A DNA stretch of 64,000 nt from Comamonas sp. B21-038 (GTDB lineage: Bacteria > Pseudomonadota > Gammaproteobacteria > Burkholderiales > Burkholderiaceae_C). The stretch spans positions 1,984,001 through 2,048,000 of the forward strand of contig NZ_CP092462.1 of assembly GCF_022387135.1 (NCBI RefSeq). Direction: 5' to 3'. The position numbers were made by a program, and so were the translations under genes. Shown piece after piece: positions 18,033 to 28,041 of the stretch (position 1 is its first letter; every line of letters begins with the position of its first letter). Below the pieces are notes generated by a model that saw only the letters and a list, made by a program, of their open reading frames with translations, searched no databases and was not told the origin of the DNA.

Positions 18033-20912
18033 TTACTTGGTCAGCACAAAGCCCTTGAGCTTGCCGAATGCGCCTTCAACCAGCGCCTTTTGCTGCTCCT
18101 GGTGCAGGTGCGAATAGCCCACTGCAGGCGATGCCGAAGCGGCACGGCCGGAGTAGCCCAGCTTTTGGCCGTCGAGCATGTTCTCGTGGATGTAGTGCTG
18201 CACGAAGAACCATGCACCCTGGTTTTGCGGCTCGTCCTGGCACCACACCACTTCCTTGGCGGCGCTGTACTTCTTCAGTTCAGCGGCAAAGGCCTTGTGG
18301 GGGAACGGATAGAGCTGCTCGACGCGGATGATGGCCACATCGGTGCTGCCTTCTTCGGTGCGCTTCTTGACCAGATCGTAGTAGACCTTGCCCGAGCAGG
18401 CGATCACGCGCTTGACCTTGGCGGCATTGGCGACGATGGCCTCATCGCGCTCACCGATCACCGTCTGGAAGCCACCGGAGGTGAATTCCGACACGGGCGA
18501 AGTCGCGTCCTTGTTACGCAGCAGCGACTTGGGGGTCATGATGATCAGCGGCTTGCGCAGCGGACGCACCATCTGGCGGCGCAGCAAATGGAAGATCTGC
18601 GCAGCCGTGGTGGGCTGGGTCACTTGCATGTTCTGGTCAGCCGACAGCTGCATAAAACGCTCCAGGCGAGCCGAGCTGTGCTCAGGGCCCTGGCCTTCGT
18701 AGCCGTGAGGCAGCATCAAGGTCAGACCGTTGATACGGCCCCACTTGACTTCACCGGAGGCGATGAACTGGTCGATCACCACTTGGGCGCCGTTGGCGAA
18801 GTCGCCGAACTGCGCTTCCCAGATCACCAAGGTGTTGGGATCGTTGGACGCGTAGCCGTATTCGAAGCCCAGCACTGCCTCTTCCGACAGGATGGAGTCG
18901 ATCACGGTGAACGGAGCCTGGTTGTCGGCCACGTTCTGCAGTGGGATGTAGGTGCCTTCGTCCCACTTTTCACGCTTTTGGTCGTGCACGACCGAGTGGC
19001 GGTGGGTAAAGGTGCCACGGCCGCTGTCTTCACCCGACAGGCGGATGGGGTAGCCCGACGCCACCAGCGACGCGTAGGCCATGGTTTCACCCATGCCCCA
19101 GTCGACGTTGATGTCACCACGGCCCATCGCTGCACGGTCGTCGTACACCTTCTTGACCAGCTGGTGCGGGTTCACCGAGTCAGGCAGGGTCGTGACGCGC
19201 TCGGCCAGACGCTTCCACTCGGCCACTGGAATGGCGGTGTCGGCACTGTCGGTCCACTTCTGCTTGAGGAAGGGGCTCCAGTCCACGGCGTACTGGCTCT
19301 TGAAGTTGGTCAGCACCGGATCCACCGTGTGCTTGCCCGCATCCATGGCAGCGCGGTAGGCCTTGACCATGTCGTCGCCCAAGGTCTCGCCCAGGCCTTG
19401 CGTGGCCAGCTTGTCGGCATACAGCTTGCGCGTGCCGGGGTGCTGGGCAATCTTCTTGTACATCAGCGGCTGGGTCAGCGCAGGGGTGTCCTGCTCGTTG
19501 TGACCGAGCTTGCGGTAGCAGATGATGTCGACCACGACATCCTTGGAGAATTCCATGCGGAAGTCCAAAGCCATCTGCATCGCCAGCGCCACCGCTTCCG
19601 GATCATCGCCGTTCACGTGCAGCACGGGCGAGTCGATCATCTTGACGATGTCCGTGCAATACGTGGTCGAGCGCAGATCGCGGGGATCGGAGGTCGTGAA
19701 ACCAATCTGGTTGTTGATGATGATGTGCACCGTGCCACCCGTGGTGTAGCCACGGGTTTCGGACAGTGCCAGCGTTTCCTGGTTCACGCCCTGGCCCGCA
19801 AAGGCCGCGTCACCGTGCACCAGCACGGGCAGCACTTGCTTGCCCTGGGGATCGTTGCGGCGGTCCATGCGCGAGCGCACCGAGCCTTCGACCACGGGGT
19901 TGACGATTTCCAGGTGCGAGGGGTTGAAGGCCAGCGACAGGTGGACGGGGCCGCCCACGGTCGACACGTCGGAGCTGAAGCCCTGGTGGTACTTCACGTC
20001 GCCCGCGGTCAGCTCTTCAGGAGCGGTGTGGTCGAACTCGGCAAACAGGTCCTTGGGCATCTTGCCCAAGGTGTTGACCAGCACGTTCAGACGGCCACGG
20101 TGGGCCATGCCGATGACGATTTCCTGCACGCCGGTCTGGCCAGCGGCATTGATCAGCTGGTCCATCGCAACGATGAAGGACTCGCCGCCTTCGAGCGAGA
20201 AGCGCTTCTGACCCACATACTTGGTATGCAGGAAACGCTCCAGGCCTTCGGCCGCGGTCAGGCGATCGAGAATGCGCTTTTTCTGGTCGGCGTTGAAGGC
20301 GGGCTTGCTGCGAATGGTTTCGAGCTTTTGCTGCCACCAGCGCTTCTGGTTCTGCTCGGCGGTGTACATGTACTCCGCACCCAGCGTGCCGCAATAGGTT
20401 TCGCGCAGTGCATTGAGCAGCTCGCGCAGCGTCATCGATTCCTTGCCGAAGAACGTGTTGCTGATGTTGAACACGGTTTCCTGGTCGGCGTCGGTGAAGC
20501 CGTAGAAGGCGGGATCGAGCTCAGGAATTTCGGGGCGTTCTTGGCGCTTGAGCGGATCCAGATCGGCCCAGCGTGCGCCGACGTTGCGGTACGCAGCGAT
20601 CAGCTGCTGCACTGCGGTGCGCTTGCGGCCCAGTTCCGAATCAGCACCAGACGCTACCACCACCTTGGTCACGCCCTGCTTGGCGCGCTCGGCGAAGGCA
20701 TTGACTACGGGAAGATGAGGGACGTCCTTGGCGTTGCTGCCGTCCAATGCGGGGACGTTTTGCAGTGCATCAAAGTAAGCGCGCCAGGTGTCTGGTACGC
20801 TGCCTGGGTTGGCCAGGTAGTTCTCATACATCTCTTCGACATAGGGGGCATTGCCGCCGAAAAGATAGGTGTTGCCTTGGTAGGCTTGATACACAGAGTT
20901 TGTATCGCTCAT
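18033..20912 (-). CDS. sucA: 2-Oxoglutarate dehydrogenase E1
   Basis: A 959-residue thiamine diphosphate enzyme that decarboxylates 2-oxoglutarate and succinylates E2. The N-terminus (SVYQAYQGNTYLFGGNAPYV, then EEMYENYL) is the segment that binds E2. The catalytic domains show GMAHRGRLNVLVNTLGKMP and DPEAVALAMQMALDFRMEF (ThDP region), IICYRKLGHNEQDTPALTQP, SGEDSGRGTFTHRHSV, and LPHGYEGQGPEHSSARLERF. ATG 20912 is preceded by GGAGAAA; the open frame extends to 21044 without a better start. It is the first gene of sucA-sucB-lipoprotein-lpdA. The 238-base gap to the divergent membrane-protein gene must hold both promoters; no clear operator is visible there. Confidence 0.97.
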   Translation of the reverse strand: MSDTNSVYQAYQGNTYLFGGNAPYVEEMYENYLANPGSVPDTWRAYFDALQNVPALDGSNAKDVPHLPVVNAFAERAKQGVTKVVVASGADSELGRKRTAVQQLIAAYRNVGARWADLDPLKRQERPEIPELDPAFYGFTDADQETVFNISNTFFGKESMTLRELLNALRETYCGTLGAEYMYTAEQNQKRWWQQKLETIRSKPAFNADQKKRILDRLTAAEGLERFLHTKYVGQKRFSLEGGESFIVAMDQLINAAGQTGVQEIVIGMAHRGRLNVLVNTLGKMPKDLFAEFDHTAPEELTAGDVKYHQGFSSDVSTVGGPVHLSLAFNPSHLEIVNPVVEGSVRSRMDRRNDPQGKQVLPVLVHGDAAFAGQGVNQETLALSETRGYTTGGTVHIIINNQIGFTTSDPRDLRSTTYCTDIVKMIDSPVLHVNGDDPEAVALAMQMALDFRMEFSKDVVVDIICYRKLGHNEQDTPALTQPLMYKKIAQHPGTRKLYADKLATQGLGETLGDDMVKAYRAAMDAGKHTVDPVLTNFKSQYAVDWSPFLKQKWTDSADTAIPVAEWKRLAERVTTLPDSVNPHQLVKKVYDDRAAMGRGDINVDWGMGETMAYASLVASGYPIRLSGEDSGRGTFTHRHSVVHDQKREKWDEGTYIPLQNVADNQAPFTVIDSILSEEAVLGFEYGYASNDPNTLVIWEAQFGDFANGAQVVIDQFIASGEVKWGRINGLTLMLPHGYEGQGPEHSSARLERFMQLSADQNMQVTQPTTAAQIFHLLRRQMVRPLRKPLIIMTPKSLLRNKDATSPVSEFTSGGFQTVIGERDEAIVANAAKVKRVIACSGKVYYDLVKKRTEEGSTDVAIIRVEQLYPFPHKAFAAELKKYSAAKEVVWCQDEPQNQGAWFFVQHYIHENMLDGQKLGYSGRAASASPAVGYSHLHQEQQKALVEGAFGKLKGFVLTK

Positions 20913-21150
20913 TTTCTCCGCTGACCTCCGCTTTCCTCTGGAAAGCATTAGCTGGTGCATATAAACAACCTTCCGCGACACGGCTGAACCGATTGGCGGA
21001 TGCGACTGTGGCTGGGAAGGGCCGATCAACCGGTATTGTGCCACTTCCGTCTGGGCTTGTCCTTCGATGGCCTTGCGCCAGCGGCCACAGGCCTGGAATA
21101 GCGTAGGTTTATGCAGGAACCAGATACATTTGCGCTATCCATTCACACCG

Positions 21151-22245
21151 ATGCGCTCGATGTTCAACAACCACTCTCTTCACGACAAAGCATTCATCTT
21201 GCTGCTAATAGGCGTCAGCATTGCTTTTTTTGCCGTGCTTTTCCCCTTTCAGGGCGCCGTTTTCTGGGCTGTGATCTTCGCTGTTGTGTTTACGCCTCTA
21301 CACAAAAAAATACTGGTTCGCCTCCCCAAATACCCGACTATCGCGGCCTTGATTACGCTGATTCTGTGCCTGGTGCTGGTGATCCTGCCGCTGATCCTGC
21401 TGAGCATCTCCCTGGCCAAGGAAGCGGCCACCATCTATGAAAGCGTGCACTCGGGCGAAATGAATTTCGGCCAGTACTTCCAGCAGATCTACAACGCCAT
21501 GCCCCAGTGGGTGCTGGACCTGCTGGCCCGCTTCAACCTGAACGATCCCAAGGTCGTGCAGGAGAAGGTCTCGGGCATCTCGGTGCAGGCCAGCCAGTAT
21601 GTGGCCACCAAGGTGCTGGCCATCGGCCAGAACACGATGGGCTTCCTGGTGAGCTTCTGCATCATGCTCTACCTGCTGTTCTTCTTCCTGCGCGACGGCA
21701 AGACATTGATCCGCAAGATCCTGGCCGCCACGCCGCTCGATGATGCGCACAAGCGCAAGCTCGGCGCCAAATTCATCACCGTGGTGCGCGCCACCGTCAA
21801 GGGAAACCTGGCCGTTGCTGCCACGCAGGGCGCGCTGGGCGGCATCATTTTCTGGATTCTGGGCATTGAGGCATCGCTGCTGTGGGGCGTTGTGATGGCC
21901 TTCCTGTCGCTGCTGCCTGCCGTCGGTGCAGCCATTGTCTGGGGCCCCGTCGCCATTTATTACTTTGCGACAGGCTCCACGACTGAAGGTCTCATTCTGG
22001 CGGCCTACGGTGCCGGCATCATGGGCATGGTCGACAACGTGCTGCGGCCGCTGCTGGTGGGCAAGGACACGAAGATGCCCGACTACCTGATCCTGATCTC
22101 CACGTTGGGCGGGTTGTCGCTGTTCGGCCTCACCGGTTTCGTCATCGGCCCGCTGATTGCCGCGCTGTTCATTGCCGTCTGGGATCTTTTTGCGCCCCAG
22201 GCCCACATCAGCGATTCCGCTGAGGTAGACAATAGCGCCAGGTAA
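21151..22245 (+). CDS. AI-2E/PerM family transporter
   Basis: A 364-residue membrane protein of the AI-2 exporter/PerM family, with about eight hydrophobic segments in the usual layout: two near the N-terminus (AFILLLIGVSIAFFAVLF and AVFWAVIFAVVFTP), a third at LITLILCLVLVILPLILLSI, a soluble stretch, then a cluster from FLVSFCIMLYLLFFFLRDG onward. Family blocks include GFLVSFCIMLYLLFFFLRDG and LLVGKDTKMPDYLILISTLG. The transported substrate cannot be told from sequence; members include autoinducer exporters, Na+/H+ antiporters and proteins of unknown role. The start is 21151 or 21160. It is followed, 53 bases later, by a RelA/SpoT-domain gene on the same strand. Confidence 0.88.
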   Translation: MRSMFNNHSLHDKAFILLLIGVSIAFFAVLFPFQGAVFWAVIFAVVFTPLHKKILVRLPKYPTIAALITLILCLVLVILPLILLSISLAKEAATIYESVHSGEMNFGQYFQQIYNAMPQWVLDLLARFNLNDPKVVQEKVSGISVQASQYVATKVLAIGQNTMGFLVSFCIMLYLLFFFLRDGKTLIRKILAATPLDDAHKRKLGAKFITVVRATVKGNLAVAATQGALGGIIFWILGIEASLLWGVVMAFLSLLPAVGAAIVWGPVAIYYFATGSTTEGLILAAYGAGIMGMVDNVLRPLLVGKDTKMPDYLILISTLGGLSLFGLTGFVIGPLIAALFIAVWDLFAPQAHISDSAEVDNSAR

Positions 22246-22298
22246 CCTTTTCTTCTGGTGGGCGCACGGCGCCTGCCCTTTCTTTGCTGCCCCGACCC

Positions 22299-23369
22299 AT
22301 GCCCGCTCGCGATTTTGAATCCCGCAAACAGGAGTTCCTGGATTTCTATGCCGCCCAGTTGCCCACCCTCAAGGCAGCGGCGGCTTCGTTCAATGCGCTG
22401 ATCCACGCCATTTTGAGCAACCTCGAAGGCGTCAACATCGCCAAGTTCGAGTGCCGGGTGAAGACTGCCGACGAATGCGTGCGCAAGTTCAAGCGCAAGT
22501 ACCGCAACTTCGTCGAAGACCAGTCCGAAGACTATGCCATCCAGGACTACATCACCGACCTGATCGGCGTGCGCGTGGTCTGTCTCTATGAAGACGAGCC
22601 ACCGGCGATCATGTCCCGCGTGCGCGAGTACTTTGATGTGATCGAGATCACCGACAAGACCTCGCCGATGGAAGACTCGGAGTCCGAGTTTGGCTACAAG
22701 GGCATCCACATGGACCTGCGGCTCAATGCGCAGCAAGCGCAGCTGACCGAACACCAGGCCTATGCCGACCAGGCGTTCGAGCTGCAGATCCGCACGATCA
22801 TCCAGGACTCCTGGAGCGAGCTGGACCACAAGATCAAGTACAAGAAGTCCATCCCGACCAATCTCAAGCGCCGCATCAACATCCTGTCTGCGCTGTTTGA
22901 ACTGGCGGACCGCGAGTTCCTGCAGATCCGCAACGAAACCAGCCAGGCCCTGGCGCTCTCGCGTGCTGAGGACGAGGCCGAGGGCGCCTTTGGCGACGGA
23001 CTGAGCGACAACAACGAACCGCTCGATGCCTTCAGCTTTGTCGCCTTTGGCCACAAGCACTTTCCGGGCTATGAGTTCGATCCGCAGAAGGTGGAGTTCT
23101 TCCTCGACGAGCTGCTGCACGACTTTGCCGTGCGCCACGCGGGCTGGCTGTTTGCCGTGGTGCAAAAGCATGTCACCACGGTGCGCCACTACAAGGCAGA
23201 CTTCCAGCACCGCTATCCATCCAGCAGCTTCAACCCCTTCACGGTCATGCGCCACTGCCTCTATCTGGAAGACAAGCAGCGCTTTCGCAAAACGCTGCGC
23301 AACTCCGCCCGCGAGGCCTTTGAAGAGTGGCTGCAGCGGCAGCCGGCCAACAGCACCAGCGAAGATTAA
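22299..23369 (+). CDS. Stand-alone RelA/SpoT-domain protein
   Basis: A 356-residue protein with one RelA_SpoT nucleotidyltransferase domain (about residues 40-190) and no HD hydrolase, TGS or ACT domain. Family motifs are present: DYITDLIGVRVVCLYEDE, a YKGIHMDLRL block, and FELQIRTIIQDSWSELDHK with the SAS-like E-x-Q-I-R-T and W-x-x-L-x-H-K signatures. This suggests alarmone ((p)ppGpp or pGpp) synthesis from GTP/GDP, but activity is not certain because related proteins are inactive. A C-terminal region of about 150 residues has no recognised domain and is longer than in small alarmone synthetases. ATG 22299 is preferred over a TTG at 22284. Confidence 0.85.
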   Translation: MPARDFESRKQEFLDFYAAQLPTLKAAAASFNALIHAILSNLEGVNIAKFECRVKTADECVRKFKRKYRNFVEDQSEDYAIQDYITDLIGVRVVCLYEDEPPAIMSRVREYFDVIEITDKTSPMEDSESEFGYKGIHMDLRLNAQQAQLTEHQAYADQAFELQIRTIIQDSWSELDHKIKYKKSIPTNLKRRINILSALFELADREFLQIRNETSQALALSRAEDEAEGAFGDGLSDNNEPLDAFSFVAFGHKHFPGYEFDPQKVEFFLDELLHDFAVRHAGWLFAVVQKHVTTVRHYKADFQHRYPSSSFNPFTVMRHCLYLEDKQRFRKTLRNSAREAFEEWLQRQPANSTSED

Positions 23370-23607
23370 GCACCGCAGCGCTGGCCGCCTCAGGCCGTGC
23401 GCCAGGGACCTACGCATACGCCGGAACAATACTCTAGCAAGGCCCTCAGCCATTAGCTAAAGTCAATCTTTGTCAACCGGGCCAGCCGCCCTGCCGCATT
23501 GCAGCGGCCATGCGGCTGCCAGGCGCGGTTAGCACAATGCAGACAAAGGCGCAGAACCCGGTTTTCAGGCCCCTCCCCGTGTTTACGAGCATGCACGACC
23601 GTGCTTT

Positions 23608-23639
23608 TTGACACAGGCTGCTGCTATATTGCAACGCAA
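23608..23639 (+). promoter_or_regulatory. Putative phaZ control region with TTGC-GCAA dyad
   Basis: The phaZ upstream region contains TTGACA (23608), TATATT (23625) and the inverted repeat TTGC-AAC-GCAA (23629-23639), just before the ribosome binding site. The spacing between the two hexamers is only 11 bases, too short for a normal sigma-70 promoter. TGC/GCA-rich dyads are reported for PhaR operators, so PhaR control is a guess; no phaR gene is in the window. Confidence 0.3.
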
Positions 23640-23655
23640 CATCCACGGAGTTTTG

Positions 23656-24984
23656 ATGCTGTACCAACTGTATGAAACCCAGCGGGCCCTGATGGAGCCC
23701 TTCGCAGAATACGCCCACGCCACATCGAAGATGCTGAGCAATCCGCTGTGGCCGATCAGCCAGACCAACACGGCCCAGCGCGCCTCGGCGGGCTTTGACC
23801 TGTTCTACCGGCTCGGCAAGGACTATGAGAAGCCCGCTTTCGGCATCAACACCGTCGAGGCCAATGGTCATGAGATCGCGATCCACGAGCGCGTCGAGCT
23901 GACCAAGCCCTTTTGCGAGCTGCGCCGTTTCAAGCGCTTCTCCGATGACCAGACCAGCCTGGCGGCGATGAAGCAGCAGCCCGTGGTACTGGTTGTGGCA
24001 CCGTTGTCGGGCCATTACGCCACCTTGCTGCGCGAGACCGTGCGCACCATGCTGGCGGACCACAAGGTCTACATCACCGACTGGACCAATGCGCGCCTGG
24101 TGCCGCAAAGCGAAGGCATCTTCCACCTTGATGACTATGTGAACTATGTGCAGGAGTTCATCCGCCACATCCAGGGTATCTATGGCAACTGCCATGTGGT
24201 GAGCGTCTGCCAGCCCACGGTGCCGGTGCTCGCTGCCGTGTCGCTGATGGCCAGCCGTGGCGAGAAGACACCGCTGTCGATGACGATGATGGGCGGCCCC
24301 ATCGATGCCCGCAAATCGCCCACCACGGTGAACAACCTGGCCACCACGCACGACCTGCAGTGGTTCGAGTCGAATGTGATCCATCCGGTACCAGGCAACT
24401 TCCCGGGTGCCGGCCGCCTGGTCTACCCCGGCTTCCTGCAGCACATGGGCTTTGTCAGCATGAACCCCGACCGCCATGCGATGAGCCACTACGACTACTT
24501 CAAGGACCTGCTCAAGGGCAACGAAGACAGCGCCGAGCACCACCGCAAGTTCTACGACGAGTACAACGCCGTGCTCGACATGGATGCGGCCTACTACCTG
24601 GGAACCATCAAGACCGTGTTCCAGGACTTTGCGCTGGTCAAGGGCACCTGGGAGGTGCGTTCGCCCGAGGGTAACCTGGAGCTGGTCAAACCGCAGGACA
24701 TCCGCCACAGCGCGCTGCTGACGGTTGAAGGCGAGCTCGATGACATCTCCGGCTCCGGCCAGACCCAGGCGGCGCATGATCTGTGCACCGGCCTCAAGGC
24801 GGTCGACACCCGTCACTTCGAGGTCAAGGGCGCAGGCCACTACGGCATCTTCAGCGGCAAGCGCTGGCGCACCATGGTCTATCCGATGCTCAAGGACTTC
24901 ATCCTCGCCAACAACCGCGTCGAGGAACGCCCAGGCAACGTAAAATCGGCGACTTCCAAGCAAAATACCTTGCACACGGTGTGA
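23656..24984 (+). CDS. phaZ: Intracellular polyhydroxybutyrate depolymerase
   Basis: A 442-residue enzyme of the short-chain-length intracellular PHB depolymerase family (PHB_depo_C type), which mobilises stored polyhydroxybutyrate granules. The nucleophile position is occupied by Cys185 in [12 protein letters not shown] rather than the Ser of a lipase box, as in the well-studied Cupriavidus PhaZ with its Cys-Asp-His triad. Other blocks are [39 protein letters not shown] and, near the end, [14 protein letters not shown] with the likely catalytic His. There is no signal peptide, fitting a cytoplasmic enzyme. The upstream ribosome site is CGGAG. It overlaps rnfB by 4 bases (GTGA). Confidence 0.95.
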   Translation: MLYQLYETQRALMEPFAEYAHATSKMLSNPLWPISQTNTAQRASAGFDLFYRLGKDYEKPAFGINTVEANGHEIAIHERVELTKPFCELRRFKRFSDDQTSLAAMKQQPVVLVVAPLSGHYATLLRETVRTMLADHKVYITDWTNARLVPQSEGIFHLDDYVNYVQEFIRHIQGIYGNCHVVSVCQPTVPVLAAVSLMASRGEKTPLSMTMMGGPIDARKSPTTVNNLATTHDLQWFESNVIHPVPGNFPGAGRLVYPGFLQHMGFVSMNPDRHAMSHYDYFKDLLKGNEDSAEHHRKFYDEYNAVLDMDAAYYLGTIKTVFQDFALVKGTWEVRSPEGNLELVKPQDIRHSALLTVEGELDDISGSGQTQAAHDLCTGLKAVDTRHFEVKGAGHYGIFSGKRWRTMVYPMLKDFILANNRVEERPGNVKSATSKQNTLHTV

Positions 24985-25754
24985 CCGACTTTCTCAAAAC
25001 CAGCCACCAGCCAGCCTCTGCGCTGGCTGTTTTCATTGGCGCCATTGATGCGGCCCTGCCGCAGACCCAGTGCACGCGCTGCGGCTACCCCGATTGCCAC
25101 CACTATGCCCAGGCCATTGCTCAGGGCCAGGCGCCGATCAACCAATGCCCGCCCGGCGGCCAGGAAGGCGTGGTACGCCTGGCGGCCATCACCGGTCAGG
25201 CCGCGCTGCCGCTGAACCCGGACAACGGCCTCGAAGCCGTGCGCACGGTTGCCCGCATCGATGAGAACTGGTGTATCGGCTGCACCCTGTGCATCAAGGC
25301 CTGCCCGACCGATGCCATCCTGGGTGCGAACAAGCGCATGCACACCGTGATCCCAGAGGCCTGTACCGGCTGCGAGCTCTGCCTGCCGGTCTGCCCGGTC
25401 GATTGCATCGTGCTGGACAATGCCAGCGGCGAAGCCACCGGCTGGGCCGCCTGGAGCCCCGCACAGGCCCAGCAGGCCCGGCTGCGCTACCAAAAGCACC
25501 AACAGCGACTCGGCCATGCCGACCGGACGCCGGCGCCCAGCCCGACAGCCGATGCACCGCTCTCGCCCCGCATCGCCAGCGCAGCCATCAGTGCCCAAGC
25601 GGCCCAGGCCGCAGCCGTCAGTGCAGCCGCCGCGCAAAATAACGCGGCCAGCAAGGCCACAGTGGCAGCCCCGGCCGCAGCAGACAAAAAGGCAATCCTG
25701 GCCGCCATTTTGGCCAAAGCCCAGCAGCAACAAGGCGGCAACCGCTCGTCTTAA
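24981..25754 (+). CDS. rnfB: RnfB-type ferredoxin, soluble form
   Basis: A 257-residue iron-sulfur protein. A Fe4 domain with [16 protein letters not shown] and a further Cys in NQCPPGG is followed by two 4Fe-4S ferredoxin motifs, [12 protein letters not shown] and [12 protein letters not shown]. The last 100 residues are an Ala/Gln-rich low-complexity tail. It lacks the N-terminal membrane anchor of Rnf-complex RnfB, and no rnfA, C, D, G or E gene is nearby, so it is the solitary form seen in betaproteobacteria and probably a soluble electron carrier. Start is GTG 24981, sharing GTGA with the phaZ stop, which implies translational coupling. The partner is unknown. Confidence 0.88.
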   Translation: MTDFLKTSHQPASALAVFIGAIDAALPQTQCTRCGYPDCHHYAQAIAQGQAPINQCPPGGQEGVVRLAAITGQAALPLNPDNGLEAVRTVARIDENWCIGCTLCIKACPTDAILGANKRMHTVIPEACTGCELCLPVCPVDCIVLDNASGEATGWAAWSPAQAQQARLRYQKHQQRLGHADRTPAPSPTADAPLSPRIASAAISAQAAQAAAVSAAAAQNNAASKATVAAPAAADKKAILAAILAKAQQQQGGNRSS

Positions 25755-25857
25755 TGGCCGCTTGGCGCTGGGACGCCGCCCAAGGCCGCCAAGCCCCTAC
25801 CGGGCATGACAGAACGGCGCAAAAAAACGCGCGCCACTGCACCATAATGGCTGGCTT

Positions 25858-27066
25858 ATGAACCCCTTGCTCCAGAAACTGCAGCCCTACCCGTTTGAGC
25901 GCCTGCGCCAGTTGTTTGCCGGTGTGACACCGCCCGCAGACCAGGCGCCGATCAGCCTGGGTATCGGTGAGCCCCGCCACCCCACCCCCGCATTCATCGA
26001 ACAGGCGCTCTCGGGCAATCTGGCCGGTCTGTCGGTCTACCCGGCCACCGCGGGTACGCCTGCACTGCGCGAAGCCTTTGCCAACTGGCTGTCCACGCGC
26101 TATGGCCTGCAGGTCGATGGGCACAAGCACACCCTGCCGGTCAATGGCAGCCGTGAGGCGCTGTTTGCCTTCACGCAAACGGTGGTGGACAGCAGCAAGC
26201 CCGACCCGGTCGTGCTCTGCCCCAACCCCTTCTACCAAATCTACGAAGGCGCGGCCCTGCTTGCAGGCGCCACGCCCTATTACGTGCCCAGCATCGCCAG
26301 CAAGAACTTTGCGGTGGACTGGGCCAGCGTGCCCGAGGACATCTGGCAGCGCACCCAGCTGATCTTTGTCTGCTCGCCAGGCAACCCCACCGGCGCCGTG
26401 ATGCCGCTCGACGAGTGGAAAAAGCTGTTTGAACTCTCCGACCGCTATGGCTTTGTCATTGCCTCGGACGAGTGCTACAGCGAAATCTACTTCCGCGACG
26501 AGCCACCGCTGGGCGGCATGCAGGCGGCAGCGCAGCTGGGCCGCAGCGATTTCCGCCGTCTGGTCTCGTTCACCAGTCTGTCCAAGCGCAGCAATGTGCC
26601 GGGCCTGCGCAGCGGTTTTGTCGCCGGTGACGCCGAGTTGATCAAGGCCTTCACGCTCTACCGCACCTACCAGGGCGGCGCGATGAGCCCGCCGGTGCAG
26701 GCGGCCAGCATTGCGGCCTGGGGCGACGAGCGCCATGTCGAGGACAACCGCGAGCAGTACCGCCGCAAATTTGCCGAAGTCACGCCGGTGCTGTCAGCAG
26801 TGATGGACGTGCAACTGCCCGATGCCAGCTTCTACCTCTGGGCCGGCGTGCCCGCGCATATGGGCTTGTCAGACACCGAGTTCGCGCGCGAACTCTATGC
26901 CCAATACAATGTCACGGTTCTGCCAGGCAGCTATCTGGCCCGTGACTTCAATGGCAGCAATCCTGGCGCTGGCCGCATCCGCATGGCCCTGGTCGCCCAG
27001 ACCGCCGAATGCCTGGAAGCCGCCCAGCGCATTGCCCAATTCATTCAATCCTGGAAAAAAGCCTAA
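25858..27066 (+). CDS. dapC: Succinyldiaminopimelate transaminase
   Basis: A 402-residue class I/II PLP-dependent aminotransferase that makes N-succinyl-LL-diaminopimelate from the 2-amino-6-ketopimelate precursor in lysine and peptidoglycan synthesis. The fold opens PFERLRQLFAGVTPP; substrate and cofactor sites show YPATAGTPALREAFANWL, CPNPFYQIYEGAALLAGATP, FVCSPGNPTGAVMPL and the Schiff-base lysine in FTSLSKRSNVPGLRSGFVAG. Length matches betaproteobacterial DapC. It precedes dapD by 3 bases, and dapE lies downstream, so three consecutive-step genes of the succinylase branch cluster here, with pilU between dapD and dapE. Confidence 0.95.
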   Translation: MNPLLQKLQPYPFERLRQLFAGVTPPADQAPISLGIGEPRHPTPAFIEQALSGNLAGLSVYPATAGTPALREAFANWLSTRYGLQVDGHKHTLPVNGSREALFAFTQTVVDSSKPDPVVLCPNPFYQIYEGAALLAGATPYYVPSIASKNFAVDWASVPEDIWQRTQLIFVCSPGNPTGAVMPLDEWKKLFELSDRYGFVIASDECYSEIYFRDEPPLGGMQAAAQLGRSDFRRLVSFTSLSKRSNVPGLRSGFVAGDAELIKAFTLYRTYQGGAMSPPVQAASIAAWGDERHVEDNREQYRRKFAEVTPVLSAVMDVQLPDASFYLWAGVPAHMGLSDTEFARELYAQYNVTVLPGSYLARDFNGSNPGAGRIRMALVAQTAECLEAAQRIAQFIQSWKKA

Positions 27067-27069
27067 ACC

Positions 27070-27894
27070 ATGACGCAACAACTGCAAACCATCATCGAAT
27101 CCGCCTGGGAAGCCCGCACGACGCTCTCGCCTGCCTCGGCACCCAAAGAAATCGTCGATGCAGTCGACCATGTGATCAACGCCCTGGACCAGGGCGAGCT
27201 GCGCGTGGCCACCCGTGAAGGCGTGGGCCAATGGACCGTGCACCAGTGGATCAAGAAGGCCGTGCTGCTGTCGTTCCGCCTCAAGGACAACGCGCTGGTG
27301 CAGGCCGGCGACCTGAACTTCTACGACAAGGTGCCGACCAAGTACGCCGGCATGTCCGAAGCCGACATCGCCGCCACCGGCGTGCGCGTGGTGCCGCCTG
27401 CCGTGGCACGCCGCGGCAGCTTTGTGGCCAAGGGCGCCATCCTGATGCCTTCCTACGTGAACATCGGCGCCTATGTGGGCGAAGGCACGATGGTCGACAC
27501 CTGGGCCACCGTGGGCTCGTGCGCACAAGTGGGCAAGAACGTTCACCTGTCGGGCGGTGTGGGCCTGGGCGGCGTGCTCGAACCCCTGCAAGCCAACCCC
27601 ACCATCATCGAAGACAACTGCTTCATCGGCGCCCGCTCCGAAATCGTTGAAGGCGTGATCGTCGAAGAAAACTCCGTCATCTCGATGGGCGTGTACATCA
27701 GCCAGTCCACGAAGATCTACAACCGCATGACCGGCGAAGTCAGCTACGGCCGCGTGCCTTCGGGCTCGGTCGTGGTGAGCGGCTCCATGCCTGCCAAGGA
27801 CGGCAGCCACAGCCTGTACTGCGCGGTGATCGTCAAGCAAGTGACGCCTGAGACCCGCGCCAAGACCAGCATCAACGACCTGCTGCGCGACTGA
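27070..27894 (+). CDS. dapD: Tetrahydrodipicolinate N-succinyltransferase
   Basis: A 274-residue left-handed beta-helix acyltransferase that succinylates tetrahydrodipicolinate using succinyl-CoA. The hexapeptide-repeat region shows [60 protein letters not shown] and [20 protein letters not shown], all diagnostic. Length is identical to E. coli DapD. It starts 3 bases after dapC stops, so the two form an operon, and an intrinsic terminator follows. Confidence 0.97.
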   Translation: MTQQLQTIIESAWEARTTLSPASAPKEIVDAVDHVINALDQGELRVATREGVGQWTVHQWIKKAVLLSFRLKDNALVQAGDLNFYDKVPTKYAGMSEADIAATGVRVVPPAVARRGSFVAKGAILMPSYVNIGAYVGEGTMVDTWATVGSCAQVGKNVHLSGGVGLGGVLEPLQANPTIIEDNCFIGARSEIVEGVIVEENSVISMGVYISQSTKIYNRMTGEVSYGRVPSGSVVVSGSMPAKDGSHSLYCAVIVKQVTPETRAKTSINDLLRD

Positions 27895-27917
27895 TCTGCC
27901 GCCGAGGCGATCAACAG

Positions 27918-27949
27918 GCCCTGCAAGCTTTGCGCTGCAGGGCTTTTTT
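27918..27949 (+). terminator. dapD terminator
   Basis: GCCCTGCA pairs with TGCAGGGC across a 10-base loop, followed by a run of T residues. Position just after dapD ends the dapC-dapD transcript. Confidence 0.9.
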
Positions 27950-28041
27950 GTCGTCGCTTTGCGCCCCGCCAGGCTGCGGCGAGGATGCAACATCGTTTAT
28001 TCAGCGCTTCGCTAAGCCTACAATCCAAGATCGTGTTTACG

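Noticed and set aside
18018..20924. A 968-codon open frame antisense to sucA
   Set aside because: Mirrors an intact, well conserved sucA and has no domain or ribosome binding site. Same reasoning for 41794-45924 (opposite hrpA), 57835-59577 (rlmD), 8548-9918 (atoE) and 61060-62604 (recD).
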